The notes under the pieces: model-generated
Databases searched by the model: none
Told to the model about the DNA's origin: nothing
What the model saw: the letters and a program-made list of their open reading frames with translations, nothing else
NCBI GenBank assembly: GCA_963811595.1
Contig: CAWERW010000016.1
Location: 402,875-466,874, forward strand
Reading direction: 5' to 3'
Length of the DNA stretch: 64,000 nucleotides
Origin: DASQFQ01 sp963811595
GTDB lineage: Bacteria; Actinomycetota; Thermoleophilia; Solirubrobacterales; Solirubrobacteraceae
Translations under genes and position numbers: made by a program
In this document: piece after piece, positions 7,728 through 15,048 of the stretch
How positions within the stretch are numbered: the stretch's first letter is position 1
Layout of the letters: each line of letters opens with the position of its first letter

Positions 7728-8691
7728 TGCGCAGCTCGCGCATGCCGTCCTCGCGACTGACCACCGGCGCGTAGCCGAGCTCGGTGCGGGCGCGCGTGTC
7801 GTCGAGCGTGCACTCGAGCGACGCGACCCACGCGGCGAAGCGGGTGAGCGGCGGCCGGCCGCCGAGCGGCAGCAGCTTCCAGGCCGTCTCCACCGTGGCG
7901 GCGAGCGCGCGGGCGACCGGCGCGGGCACGCTCCCGGTCGGCGGGGTGACCGCCTGGGTGGCGATCAGGTCGCCGACGAACTCGCGGAAGACGACCGGCG
8001 CGCCGTCGGTGACGAAGTAGGCGCGGCCGCCGCGGCCGCGCTCGGCGGCGCGCACGAGCCCCTCGACGGTGTTGTCGATGTGCGTCGTCGAGGTCAGGTG
8101 GCGCCCGCCGCCGACCCAGCGGAAGGCGCCCGAGCGGGTCCCCTCGACGAGCACGGGCAGGAGCGTGGTGTCGCCGCGGCCCCAGACGAAGCGCGGGCGC
8201 ACGATCATCGCCGCGAGCGCGCCGCCGCCCTCCTCGAGCACGACCTGCTCCGCGAGCGCCTTCGAGCGCGAGTACGGCGCCCGCGAGCGGAACGCGAGCG
8301 GGTAGGTCTCGTCGGCGTGCACGAGCGGCTGGCCGTGCATCAGCACCGCCTCCGTGCTCACGTGCACCATCCGCGAGACCCCGGCGGCGCGGCAGGCGCG
8401 CAGCACCCGGCGCGTGCCCTCGACGTTGGCCTCCACGAACTCCTTCCAGGGCCCGAAGTCCTCGACCTTGGCGGCCGCGTGGAAGCAGACCTCGGCGCCC
8501 TCCATCCCCGCCACGAGCGCGGTGAGGTCGCCGAGATCGCCGCGCACGGGCTCGGCGCCGCGCGTGCGCACGGCGTCGGCGGAGCGGTCCGAGCGCGCGA
8601 GCGCGCGCACGCTCCAGCCGTCGCGCACGAGCCGCTCGACGAGCCGCCCGCCCACGAAGCCCGAGCCACCGGTGACGAAGGCAACTGACAC
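7714..8691 (-). CDS. NAD(P)-dependent epimerase/dehydratase (3-beta-HSD-like extended SDR)
   Basis: Extended short-chain dehydrogenase of 325 aa. The Rossmann motif VTGGSGFVGGRLVERL is at the N-terminus, the active-site Ser in HVSTEAVL, and the catalytic YSRSK near residue 145. DNTVEGLVRAAE and the C-terminal sequence place it with sterol or flavanone reductase-like enzymes. The GTG at 8689-8691 gives the correct N-terminus (VSVAFVTGG); longer reading frames add a low-complexity extension. It diverges from the PH-domain gene with 20 bp between starts. Substrate unknown; the nearby isoprenoid genes hint at a lipid, but that is inference. Confidence 0.83.
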   Translation of the reverse strand: MSVAFVTGGSGFVGGRLVERLVRDGWSVRALARSDRSADAVRTRGAEPVRGDLGDLTALVAGMEGAEVCFHAAAKVEDFGPWKEFVEANVEGTRRVLRACRAAGVSRMVHVSTEAVLMHGQPLVHADETYPLAFRSRAPYSRSKALAEQVVLEEGGGALAAMIVRPRFVWGRGDTTLLPVLVEGTRSGAFRWVGGGRHLTSTTHIDNTVEGLVRAAERGRGGRAYFVTDGAPVVFREFVGDLIATQAVTPPTGSVPAPVARALAATVETAWKLLPLGGRPPLTRFAAWVASLECTLDDTRARTELGYAPVVSREDGMRELRINPL

Positions 8692-8711
8692 TCGCGCAAC
8701 ACTAGTGGCGG

Positions 8712-9164
8712 ATGACGCCCGAGCCTTCCCGCCGCCTGGCGCCCAGCGCGCGCTGGCTCTGGCGCGCACAGGGGCTGATCGCCACGATCCCGGCGATCGT
8801 CGCGGCGGGCTTCCTGCGCTCCGAGCAGGGCGGCGCGCTGTGGGCGCTGCTGCCGGTCGCCGTGTTCGCGCTCGGCGTCGTGGCGGTGCCCGAGCTGCGC
8901 TGGAGCCGCTGGCGCTACGAGGTGCGCGACGCCGAGATCGACCTCCGCCACGGCACCGTGCGGATCACGCGCACGCTCGTGCCGATGCTGCGCGTCCAGC
9001 ACGTCGACACCACGCGCGGGCCGCTCGACCAGCTGCTCGGGCTCGCCACCGTGGTCGTCCACACCGCGGCGGGCACCACCACGATCCCGGCGCTCGAGAC
9101 CGCCGAGGCCGGGCAGCTGCGCGACCGCATCGCGGCGCTGGCCCGCACCGCCGATGAGCTCTGA
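8712..9164 (+). CDS. Bacterial PH-domain membrane protein (YdbS-like)
   Basis: A 150-aa protein with two hydrophobic segments (about residues 18-36 and 42-58) followed by a bacterial pleckstrin-homology (bPH2) domain: WRYEVRDAEIDLRHGTVRITRTLVPMLRVQHVDTTRGPLDQLLGLATVVVHTAAG. This is the small partner of the YdbS/YdbT arrangement. The stop overlaps the next PH gene by 11 bp, so the two are translationally coupled and probably form one membrane complex. Known relatives in Bacillus affect resistance to certain peptides; no function is proven here. Confidence 0.85.
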   Translation: MTPEPSRRLAPSARWLWRAQGLIATIPAIVAAGFLRSEQGGALWALLPVAVFALGVVAVPELRWSRWRYEVRDAEIDLRHGTVRITRTLVPMLRVQHVDTTRGPLDQLLGLATVVVHTAAGTTTIPALETAEAGQLRDRIAALARTADEL

Positions 9165-10611
9165 GGCCGCCAAGCTGCACCCCGCCGCGATCGCGGTGCT
9201 GGCGCTCGACGCGCTGCGCGAGGCCGCGCTGCCGATCATCGTCCTGCTGTTCGCCGCGGTGGCCGGCAGCGGCCTCGACGTCGCGGCGCTGCAGCGCGGC
9301 CTGCTCTACCTCGCCATCGGCGTCGCGGGCGCGTCGCTGATGGGCCTGCTGCGGTGGCTGAGCACGACCTACTCCGTCGACGACGGCGGCGTGCACTCGC
9401 GGTCCGGGTTCGTGCGCCGCAAGGAGACGACGGTCCCGCTCAGCCGCGTCCAGGGCCTCGACACCGTCGCGGGCCCCGTGCAGCGGCTGTTCGGCGTCGT
9501 GGCCGTCCACGTGCAGACGGCGGGCGGCGGCGCCAAGGGCGAGATCGTGCTCGAGGCGGTGGGGCCGGAGGCGGTCGCGCGGCTGCGCGAGGCGGTCCGG
9601 CAACGGCGCCCCGAGCTCGACGAGGCGGCGCCCGCGGTCGAGCTGCCGGAGCGGCGGCTGAGCCGGCGCGACGGGCTGATCGCGGCACTGACAGCCGGGC
9701 AGCTCGGCGTGATCCTGCCCGTGCTGGCCGGCGGGTTGCAGCTGCTCAGCAGCGCCCTCAACGACAGCGGGTCGGTCGACGACGCCGCCCGCCTGCTGCC
9801 CGACTCCGCCGTCGGCTGGGAGCTCGCGCTGGCCGGGTTGCTCGTGCTCGCGTGGGGGCTCTCCGCGGCCGGCTCGCTCGTGGCCTTCGCCGGCTTCACG
9901 GTCACCCGCGACGGCGAGCGGCTGCGCATCCGCCGCGGCCTGCTGCAGCGCACGGAGGTCGTCATCCCCGTCCGCCGCGTCCACGGCGTGCGCGTCGTCG
10001 AGGGGCTGCTGCGGCGCCCGTTCGGGCTCGCGGCGCTGCGTGTCGAGGTCGCCGGCTACGCCACCGAGGCGGCCGCCGCGCGCACGCTGTACCCGCTGCT
10101 GCGGCGCGCCGACGTCGAGCCGTTCCTCGCCGAGCTGCTGCCCGAGCTCGCCGACGACCCCGGCCACCTCACGCCGCCGCCGGCGCGGGCCGCGCGCCGC
10201 TACGTGCTGCCGCGCGCGCTCGGCGGGGCGATCGTCGGCGGCGCCGCCTGCCTGATCTTCCCCGTCGTCGCGTGGTGGCCGCTGCTGCTCGCGCCCCTGG
10301 CCGCCCTCGACGGCTGGCTCGACTACCGCGCCGCCGGCTGGCGCCTGCGCGACGGCCGCCTGGCGATGAGCTCGCGCACGCTCGCCTGGTCGACGCTGCT
10401 CACCCCCGCCGCCCGCCTGCAGGAGCACGCGATCGCGCAGACCCCGCTCCAGCGGCGTTCTGGGCTTGCTGACGTTCAGGTCGCGGTCGGGAAGGCCGGT
10501 GGCGCGGCTGTCCGGCACCTCGACGCAGAGGTCGCGGGCGAGTTGTGGGAGCTGCTGCGGCGGAGCCCGGCGTCCGCGGCTTCCCCGGCGAACGTCAACT
10601 GCGGGCATTGA
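9154..10611 (+). CDS. Multi-PH-domain membrane protein (YdbT-like)
   Basis: A 485-aa membrane protein with three bPH2 repeats. Each starts after paired hydrophobic helices: repeat 1 about residues 70-150 (YSVDDGGVHSRSGFVRRKE), repeat 2 about 250-330 (FTVTRDGERLRIRRGLLQR) and a shorter repeat 3 about 395-470 (WRLRDGRLAMSSRTLAWST). Pairs of transmembrane helices lie near 15-65, 170-245 and 345-390. It is coupled to the preceding YdbS-like gene and is the last gene before a convergent hairpin region. The role at the membrane is unknown; the family match is good. Confidence 0.84.
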   Translation: MSSEAAKLHPAAIAVLALDALREAALPIIVLLFAAVAGSGLDVAALQRGLLYLAIGVAGASLMGLLRWLSTTYSVDDGGVHSRSGFVRRKETTVPLSRVQGLDTVAGPVQRLFGVVAVHVQTAGGGAKGEIVLEAVGPEAVARLREAVRQRRPELDEAAPAVELPERRLSRRDGLIAALTAGQLGVILPVLAGGLQLLSSALNDSGSVDDAARLLPDSAVGWELALAGLLVLAWGLSAAGSLVAFAGFTVTRDGERLRIRRGLLQRTEVVIPVRRVHGVRVVEGLLRRPFGLAALRVEVAGYATEAAAARTLYPLLRRADVEPFLAELLPELADDPGHLTPPPARAARRYVLPRALGGAIVGGAACLIFPVVAWWPLLLAPLAALDGWLDYRAAGWRLRDGRLAMSSRTLAWSTLLTPAARLQEHAIAQTPLQRRSGLADVQVAVGKAGGAAVRHLDAEVAGELWELLRRSPASAASPANVNCGH

Positions 10612-10612
10612 A

Positions 10613-10765
10613 GGGGTGGGTTCGGGCGGGGGTGTGCTCGGTTCGTCGGAATAGTTCCTACAAACCGAGCACACCCCCAGGTTCGAGGCCGGGTGTGGCC
10701 GGTTGGTGGGAACTATTGCCATCAACTGGCCACACCCCCGCCAACCCGGCCGAACCCGACCCCTA
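10613..10765. repeat. Pair of palindromic units in opposite orientation (REP/BIME-like)
   Basis: The intergenic space between two convergent genes holds two related hairpins. Unit 1 has a perfect 16-bp stem (10628-10643 with 10663-10678) and a 19-nt loop; unit 2 has a 15-bp stem with one G-U pair (10691-10705 with 10723-10737) and a 17-nt loop. The loops share GGAACTATT, read on the minus strand in unit 1 and on the plus strand in unit 2, so the units are inverted. The stems differ (TGTGCTCGG against TGTGGCCGG) with matching changes on the other arm. The outer flanks GGGGTGGGTTCGGG and CCGAACCCGACCCC are also inverted copies. It could also act as a two-way terminator, though U-tracts are lacking. 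Confidence 0.8.
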
Positions 10766-10821
10766 CCCAGCCAGCCGTTGACGTTCGCCGGTGAAGCCGC
10801 GACCGCCCGGCGCCGCCGCGC

Positions 10822-11706
10822 CTAATTGATCCCCAACCGGTCCAGCAGCGCGTCGTCCGCGCGCCACGACCGGCGGACGCGCACCGACAGGTCGAGGTGC
10901 ACGCGCATCCCGACCGCCTGCTCGAGCTCGCGCCGGGCGGCGGTGCCGATCGCCTTGATCATCGCGCCGTGGCGGCCGATCAGGATGCCCTTCTGGGACT
11001 CGGTCTCGACCCACACGAGCGCGTGCACCTCGAGGATGTCGTCGCGCTCGACGATCTCGTCGACGTGCACCTCGACCGCGTGCGGGACCTCCTGGCGCGT
11101 GCGGTGCAGCACCTGCTCGCGCACGAGCTCGGCGAGGCGCACGTGCTCGGGCTGGTCGGAGATCTCCTCGACGGGGAACAGGAACGGCCCTTCGGGCGCG
11201 AGCTCCACGAGGTGCTCGACCAGCGGGCCGATGCCCTTGCCGCGGGCGGCGGAGATCGGGAACACCTCGGCGTCGAGCCCGAGGTCGGACGCGGCCTGCA
11301 GCGCCGCGATGGTGCGCGCGCGGTCGAGCCGGTCGATCTTGTTGACGGCGATCACCGTCGGGACCTTCGCGCCGCGCAGCGCCTCGACGAGGAAGCGGTC
11401 GCCGGGCCCGCCGACGCCCTGCTCGCCGTTGAGCACGAGCAGCACGGCGTCCGCCTCCGCGAACTCATGCTCGACGCGGCGCTGCATCCGCTCGGTCAGC
11501 GCGTCGCGCGGGCGTTGCGAGCCGGGCAGGTCGGTCAGCACGAGCTGCCATTCGTCGATCTTCGTCGCGACGCCGCGGATCGCGCGCCGGGTCGTCTGCG
11601 GCTTGTCGGAGACGATCGCGACCTTCTGGCCGACGAGCGCGTTGACGAGCGTCGACTTGCCGACGTTGGGGCGACCTGCGAGCGCGACGAAGCCCGAGCG
11701 GGTCAT
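10822..11706 (-). CDS. era: GTPase Era, ribosome assembly factor
   Basis: Binds the 3' end of 16S rRNA and checks 30S assembly. In 294 aa the G1 motif GRPNVGKST, G4 NKID and G5 SAARGKG are all present, and the C-terminal KH domain has the signature ILIGRHGAMIKAIGTAARRELE. The G3 motif reads DLPG instead of the usual DTPG, a small oddity. The ATG overlaps the ybeY stop by 4 nt, giving phoH-ybeY-era, a familiar ribosome-maturation order. The gene ends about 50 bp from the inverted-hairpin repeat pair. Confidence 0.96.
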   Translation of the reverse strand: MTRSGFVALAGRPNVGKSTLVNALVGQKVAIVSDKPQTTRRAIRGVATKIDEWQLVLTDLPGSQRPRDALTERMQRRVEHEFAEADAVLLVLNGEQGVGGPGDRFLVEALRGAKVPTVIAVNKIDRLDRARTIAALQAASDLGLDAEVFPISAARGKGIGPLVEHLVELAPEGPFLFPVEEISDQPEHVRLAELVREQVLHRTRQEVPHAVEVHVDEIVERDDILEVHALVWVETESQKGILIGRHGAMIKAIGTAARRELEQAVGMRVHLDLSVRVRRSWRADDALLDRLGIN

Positions 11707-12083
11707 CTGACCCACGAGACGATCTCGGCCTGCAGCGCGAGCATCTCGCCGTGGTCGGTCTCGTGGTCCATGCCCACGAGGTGCAGCGTGCCGTGGACGA
11801 CCGCCTCCGAGAGGTCCTCGGTGTGCTCGGGGCAAATGACCACGTCGCCGAGCTCACGCTCGCCGACGACATCCCCGTCGAGGTCGACCGGGAAGGAGAG
11901 CACGTCGGTGGGACCCTCGACCCCTCGGTGCTCGCTGTTCAGCTCGGCGATGCGGTCGGCGTCGACGAACTGCACCGCCACATGCCCCTCATCCACGCCC
12001 GCGGAGGCGAGCGCGATCGCCACGAGGCGGCGCAGCGCCTCCTCGGGCAGCTCCGAGCTCCCGATGACCTCCACGTCGAGCAC
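11703..12083 (-). CDS. ybeY: Endoribonuclease/rRNA maturation factor YbeY
   Basis: Zinc-dependent RNase-like factor needed for 16S rRNA 3'-end processing. At 126 aa it is short for the family but complete: the metal motif HGTLHLVGMDHETDH carries the three His residues (H-x3-H-x5-H), and GPTDVLSFP and LGDVVICPE are family signatures. It starts immediately after the phoH stop and ends in a 4-nt overlap with era, so the three are co-translated. Confidence 0.95.
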   Translation of the reverse strand: MLDVEVIGSSELPEEALRRLVAIALASAGVDEGHVAVQFVDADRIAELNSEHRGVEGPTDVLSFPVDLDGDVVGERELGDVVICPEHTEDLSEAVVHGTLHLVGMDHETDHGEMLALQAEIVSWVR

Positions 12084-13073
12084 CTACTTCGTCTGCCGTC
12101 GCGGCTGCTGCGCGGGCCGCAGCTCGGGCGCCTGGCGCTGGCTGTGCTCGTCGTAGGCGGCGACGATCCGCTGCACGAGCTTGTGGCGCACGACGTCCTC
12201 TCCGCCGAAGCGGACGAACTCGATGCCCTCGACGCCGGTGAGGATGTCGTTGATGACGATCAGGCCGGACTTCTGGTCGCGCGGGAGGTCGACCTGGGTG
12301 ATGTCGCCGGTGACGACCATCTTCGAGCCGAACCCGAGCCGGGTGAGGAACATCTTCATCTGCTCCGGGCTCGTGTTCTGCGCCTCGTCGAGGATCACGA
12401 ACGAGTCGTTGAGCGTGCGCCCGCGCATGAACGCGAGCGGCGCGACCTCGATCACCGCACGCTCGAGGTGGGCGGCGACGCGCTCGGCGTCGAGCATGTC
12501 GTGGAGCGCGTCGAAGAGCGGGCGCAGGTAGGGGTCGACCTTCGCCATCAGGTCGCCGGGCAGGAAGCCGAGGCGCTCGCCGGCCTCGACCGCGGGGCGC
12601 GTGAGGATGATGCGGTTGACCTCGCGCCGGGACAGCGCGGCGACGCCCATCGCGATCGCGAGGAACGTCTTGCCGGTGCCGGCCGGGCCGACGCCGAACG
12701 TGATCGTCGAACGCCGGATCGCGTCGACGTACTTCTTCTGGTTGACCGACTTCGGCGCGACCTTGAGGTTGCGGTGGCGCCACACGACGTCCTCGAGCAC
12801 CTGGGCGGGCGACTCGCGCTCGTCGAGCACGCGCGCGACGGACTCGATGGTGGCCGGCCCGAGCTCGTGGCCGCGGGCGACGAGCGAGGACAGCTCGCGC
12901 ACGACCGTCGCCGCGGCCTGCACCGCGTCGGCCTCGCCGTCGAGCGTGACGATGTTGCCACGCAGGTAGATCGCACAGTCGAGGTGCTCCTCGAGCGTGC
13001 GCAGGATCTGGTCCTGGGCGCCGGCCAGCTCGGCCGCGACCTCGTTTGAGAGCTCGAGTTGGCGGCGCGCCAC
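12084..13073 (-). CDS. phoH: PhoH-like ATPase
   Basis: P-loop ATPase of the PhoH/RNA-helicase-like family, 329 aa, usually encoded beside ybeY and thought to act in RNA or ribosome metabolism. Walker A is GVGPAGTGKTFLAIAMG near residues 127-143, Walker B is SFVILDEAQN, and TGDITQVDLP follows. The N-terminal about 70 residues resemble the KH-like region of the family. The GTG start has a GGAGG ribosome binding site 9-10 nt upstream, and that site belongs to the 165-bp element at 13075-13239, which separates this gene from yqeY. Confidence 0.95.
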   Translation of the reverse strand: MARRQLELSNEVAAELAGAQDQILRTLEEHLDCAIYLRGNIVTLDGEADAVQAAATVVRELSSLVARGHELGPATIESVARVLDERESPAQVLEDVVWRHRNLKVAPKSVNQKKYVDAIRRSTITFGVGPAGTGKTFLAIAMGVAALSRREVNRIILTRPAVEAGERLGFLPGDLMAKVDPYLRPLFDALHDMLDAERVAAHLERAVIEVAPLAFMRGRTLNDSFVILDEAQNTSPEQMKMFLTRLGFGSKMVVTGDITQVDLPRDQKSGLIVINDILTGVEGIEFVRFGGEDVVRHKLVQRIVAAYDEHSQRQAPELRPAQQPRRQTK

Positions 13074-13074
13074 T

Positions 13075-13239
13075 AGTGGTTCCTCCGGTGGGTCCGCGCG
13101 TGCTCGGGCGGCCCGCAGGCGGATGCCTGGCCAGGACGCAGGGAGGGTGCAATGGCGGAGCCCTTGCCCCGACCGAGGACACAGCCAGGCGCCGGCTGCT
13201 GCCGTCCGAGTGCGTGGGGGCCTGCCGGAGGGGCCACTA
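13075..13239 (-). repeat. 165-bp intercistronic element, copy 1 (candidate structured RNA)
   Basis: Fills the whole gap between the yqeY stop and the phoH start and is 92 percent identical, without indels, to 18096-18260. Read on the minus strand it begins TAGTGGCCCCTCCGG, whose TAG is the yqeY stop, and ends CCGGAGGAACCACT, whose GGAGG is the phoH ribosome binding site. The two ends can pair (4 + 7 bp round a 2x2 loop), which would hide that site. Inner stems CTCGG/CCGAG, CGGC/GCCG, GCAG/CTGC and GCCTGGC/GCCAGGC enclose a small hairpin with loop TCC. A mobile miniature element with terminal inverted repeats is the main alternative. Confidence 0.8.
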
Positions 13240-13668
13240 GGCGGTCAACGCCTCCTTGACCTTGCCGGAGACGCGCTTGCCGTCGGCGCGGCCGCCGGAA
13301 GCGGTCATCACGTGCTTGATCGCCTTGCCCATGTCGCGCGGGCCCTCGGCGCCGGTCTCGGCGATCGCGCTCGCCACGAGCGCGTCGAGCTCGGCGTCGG
13401 AGAGCTCGGCGGGCAGGTAGGCCTCGATCGCCTCCGCCTCGTAGGCCTCGGTCACGGCGAGGTCGTCGCGGCCGGCGTCGCGGTAGGCGGTCTCGGACTC
13501 GCGGCGGCGCTTGCGCTCGCGGCGGAGGACGGCGAGCTCGTCGCCCTGGCCCTCCTTGGCGTCCTTCTGCAGCTCGGAGAGGACCAGCCGCAGCGCGGAA
13601 GCCCGGTCGCGATCCCCGGCCTTCATGGCCGAGTTCACGTCCGCCCTGATCTGCTCGGTGATCTGCAC
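13237..13668 (-). CDS. yqeY: GatB/YqeY domain protein
   Basis: A 143-aa stand-alone YqeY protein: an N-terminal helical hairpin (MQITEQIRADVNSAMKAGDR, then LRLVLSELQKDAKEG) and a C-terminal domain related to the tRNA-binding tail of GatB (EAYLPAELSDAELDALVASAI, MGKAIKHVMTA, VSGKVKEAL). It may act in tRNA-dependent amidation, though this is unproven for the family. Its TAG stop is the first codon of the 165-bp element, and phoH follows. Just upstream is the flp terminator. Confidence 0.92.
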   Translation of the reverse strand: MQITEQIRADVNSAMKAGDRDRASALRLVLSELQKDAKEGQGDELAVLRRERKRRRESETAYRDAGRDDLAVTEAYEAEAIEAYLPAELSDAELDALVASAIAETGAEGPRDMGKAIKHVMTASGGRADGKRVSGKVKEALTA

Positions 13669-13704
13669 CTGAACAAAGGATACGACTCGCTGCCGGACGC
13701 AAAA

Positions 13705-13738
13705 GCGCCCCGGAGCCTGGGCGCAGGCTCCGGGGCGC
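13705..13738 (-). terminator. Rho-independent terminator downstream of flp
   Basis: Perfect 14-bp stem (GCGCCCCGGAGCCT with AGGCTCCGGGGCGC) and a 6-nt loop, followed on the minus strand by TTTT. It lies 39 bp after the flp stop and 37 bp before the yqeY start, so it isolates flp as its own transcript. It could partly stop transcription from either side. Confidence 0.85.
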
Positions 13739-13776
13739 GGTGACGGGACCGAGGTCCCGACGGTTTCGGCAGGCGG

Positions 13777-14025
13777 CTAGCGCTGCTCGTTGCCTCCGGC
13801 GATCTTGCCGACCATGGCCTTGGCCTGGCGGGCGATCTCACCGTCGACGTCCAGCGCGATGAGGGCGCCGATGACGACGGCGACGAAGAGCAGGATGCCC
13901 ATGTACTCGGCCGCGGTCTGGCCGCGCTGTTCGGCGATGCGGTGACGAAGGCCGGTGGCGTTGACGCGGGCCTGGATGCAGAACTCGCGATAAGCCAGCT
14001 CGAGAGTGTTGTAGAGATCCGACAT
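13777..14025 (-). CDS. flp: Flp/Fap-type pilin
   Basis: An 82-aa precursor of the major Tad pilus subunit. A basic leader of about 34 residues ends at the prepilin-peptidase site G|QTAAEYMG, with the invariant Glu at +5 and Tyr at +6, followed by a hydrophobic segment ILLFVAVVIGALIAL that forms the pilus core. A short charged tail follows. The ribosome binding site GGGGG lies about 9 nt before the ATG. It stands apart from the tad operon, with its own terminator (13705-13738) and its own upstream region carrying palindromes and the shared Tad box. Confidence 0.92.
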   Translation of the reverse strand: MSDLYNTLELAYREFCIQARVNATGLRHRIAEQRGQTAAEYMGILLFVAVVIGALIALDVDGEIARQAKAMVGKIAGGNEQR

Positions 14026-14048
14026 GTGGCTGAGCCCCCTGAGGTGGT

Positions 14049-14083
14049 TGACCGATTGACTGCGGTCAGTATTCCCTCGGTCA
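14049..14083 (-). promoter_or_regulatory. Nested palindrome upstream of flp (candidate operator)
   Basis: An outer inverted repeat TGACCGA/TCGGTCA (14049-14055 and 14077-14083) partly encloses an inner TGAC-N4-GTCA palindrome (14057-14068). It lies 24-58 nt upstream of the flp start, where a promoter is expected. Binding protein unknown. Confidence 0.5.
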
Positions 14084-14098
14084 TGCGCTCCTACGAGA

Positions 14099-14119
14099 GG
14101 CCCAGGTCTCAACCTGAGG
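14099..14119 (-). promoter_or_regulatory. Shared Tad box upstream of flp
   Basis: On the minus strand the core reads AGGTTGAGACCT, an AGGT-N4-ACCT inverted repeat. A 21-bp stretch containing it matches the region upstream of the pilin-hydrolase gene (22331-22351) at 19 of 21 positions, and a third core, AGGTTGGGACCT, lies upstream of cpaB. Its near edge is 73 nt from the flp start, a typical place for an activator site. Confidence 0.55.
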
Positions 14120-14125
14120 GGGGCC

Positions 14126-14153
14126 GGGGGTCCCAAATCCACGTGGGACCCCC
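14126..14153. promoter_or_regulatory. Perfect hairpin between flp and the small plus-strand gene
   Basis: Ten-bp perfect inverted repeat GGGGGTCCCA/TGGGACCCCC with an 8-nt loop, followed by a GGGCCC-AAA-GGGCCC palindrome. No U-tract follows on either strand, so a protein-binding or insulating role is as likely as termination. Confidence 0.45.
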
Positions 14154-14173
14154 CGGGCCCAAAGGGCCCTGAG

Positions 14174-14410
14174 ATGACCCCTGAAGAGACCCCCGTCGTG
14201 CGACTGGAGGTCACCGAGGAGCGGAACGTCGAGGATCTCCGCGACCGGCTCCGCACCTGGGCCGCGCGCTCAGACCTCGCGGCGGACCCCGACACCGACC
14301 TCGTCGGGGTCGCCAACGAGCTCTTGCGCGGCCAGTGGGAGTCGGAATGGCCCCGCCGGCCGCGCTGGCTCGCCCGCCGCCTGCGGGGCGACGCTCCCCC
14401 GCAGGTCTAG
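14174..14410 (+). CDS. Small hypothetical acidic/basic protein
   Basis: A 78-aa frame starting ATG ACC CCT. The first half is acidic and likely helical (VTEERNVEDLRDRLRTWAARSD), the tail is Arg/Trp/Pro rich (WESEWPRRPRWLARRLRG). No family is recognised. It opposes flp across a 148-bp palindrome-rich gap, and its stop overlaps the convergent response-regulator stop by CTAG, an arrangement seen at four other convergent pairs in this window; this supports it being a real gene. No signal peptide or membrane segment. Confidence 0.5.
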   Translation: MTPEETPVVRLEVTEERNVEDLRDRLRTWAARSDLAADPDTDLVGVANELLRGQWESEWPRRPRWLARRLRGDAPPQV

Positions 14411-15048
14411 TTGTCGCGGACGCCCAGCCACAGGGCGATCGCCTCGGCGCGGGAGTGCACGCCGATCTTCTCGTAGATGCGCGAGAGGTGGTTCTTGACG
14501 GTCTTGTTGGTGATGAAGAGCTCCTCCGCGATCTCGCGGTTGGAGTGGCCGCGGGCGAGCAGGTTGAGGACCTCGCGCTCGCGGGCGGTCAGCGAGCCCA
14601 GCCCGAGCTCGTCCTCGTCGTTGGAGACGCCGGGCGCGCGCCGCAGGACGTCGAACACCGCGGGCGTGACCGCGGGCGAGAGCACCATCTCGCCGCGCGC
14701 GACGGCCTTGATGCGGCCCTCGAGCTCGTCGGGCTCGAAGCGCCCGTGCACGAGGTAGCCGGCCGCGCCGTTGCGGATCGCGCCGGTGACGAGGTGCTCG
14801 TCCTCGGAGTAGCTGAGCATCAGCACCTTCGACTTCTGGGCCAGCGGCCCGGCGGCGGCGACGCCGTCCATCACCGGCATGCGGACGTCGAGGCAGACGA
14901 CGTCGGGCTTCAGCTCGTCGGCCTTGGCGATCGCCTCGCGGCCGTCGGCGGCCTCCCCCACGACCTCGAGGCCGTCGGCCTCCGCGAGCAACGACGCGAT
15001 GCCGCGACGCACGATCGCGTTGTCATCGACCAGGAGGATGCGGATCAT
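14407..15048 (-). CDS. NarL/LuxR-family response regulator
   Basis: A 213-aa regulator. The receiver domain (residues 1 to about 118) has the acidic pair in LLVDDN, the phosphoacceptor Asp54 in DVVCLDVRMP and a conserved Ser in LMLSYSEDE. The C-terminal LuxR helix-turn-helix is SLTAREREVLNLLARGHSNREIAEELFITNKTVKNHLSRIYEKIG. It overlaps the kinase gene by 4 nt and closes the tad transcript, so its likely targets are the pilus genes; the AGGT-N4-ACCT boxes are candidate sites. This target assignment is inference. Confidence 0.92.
   Translation of the reverse strand: MIRILLVDDNAIVRRGIASLLAEADGLEVVGEAADGREAIAKADELKPDVVCLDVRMPVMDGVAAAGPLAQKSKVLMLSYSEDEHLVTGAIRNGAAGYLVHGRFEPDELEGRIKAVARGEMVLSPAVTPAVFDVLRRAPGVSNDEDELGLGSLTAREREVLNLLARGHSNREIAEELFITNKTVKNHLSRIYEKIGVHSRAEAIALWLGVRDN

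Noticed and set aside
13075..13239. Assignment of the 165-bp element to a known riboswitch (c-di-GMP, c-di-AMP or cobalamin)
   Set aside because: CACGCA and GGAGGAACC recall parts of such classes, but the full conserved cores and their order are missing. A covariance search would be needed.
13075..13239. Simple transposon insertion with target-site duplication
   Set aside because: CTAG flanks copy 1 on both sides, but copy 2 has no matching duplication, and both copies sit exactly between stop and start codons. Left open as an alternative only.
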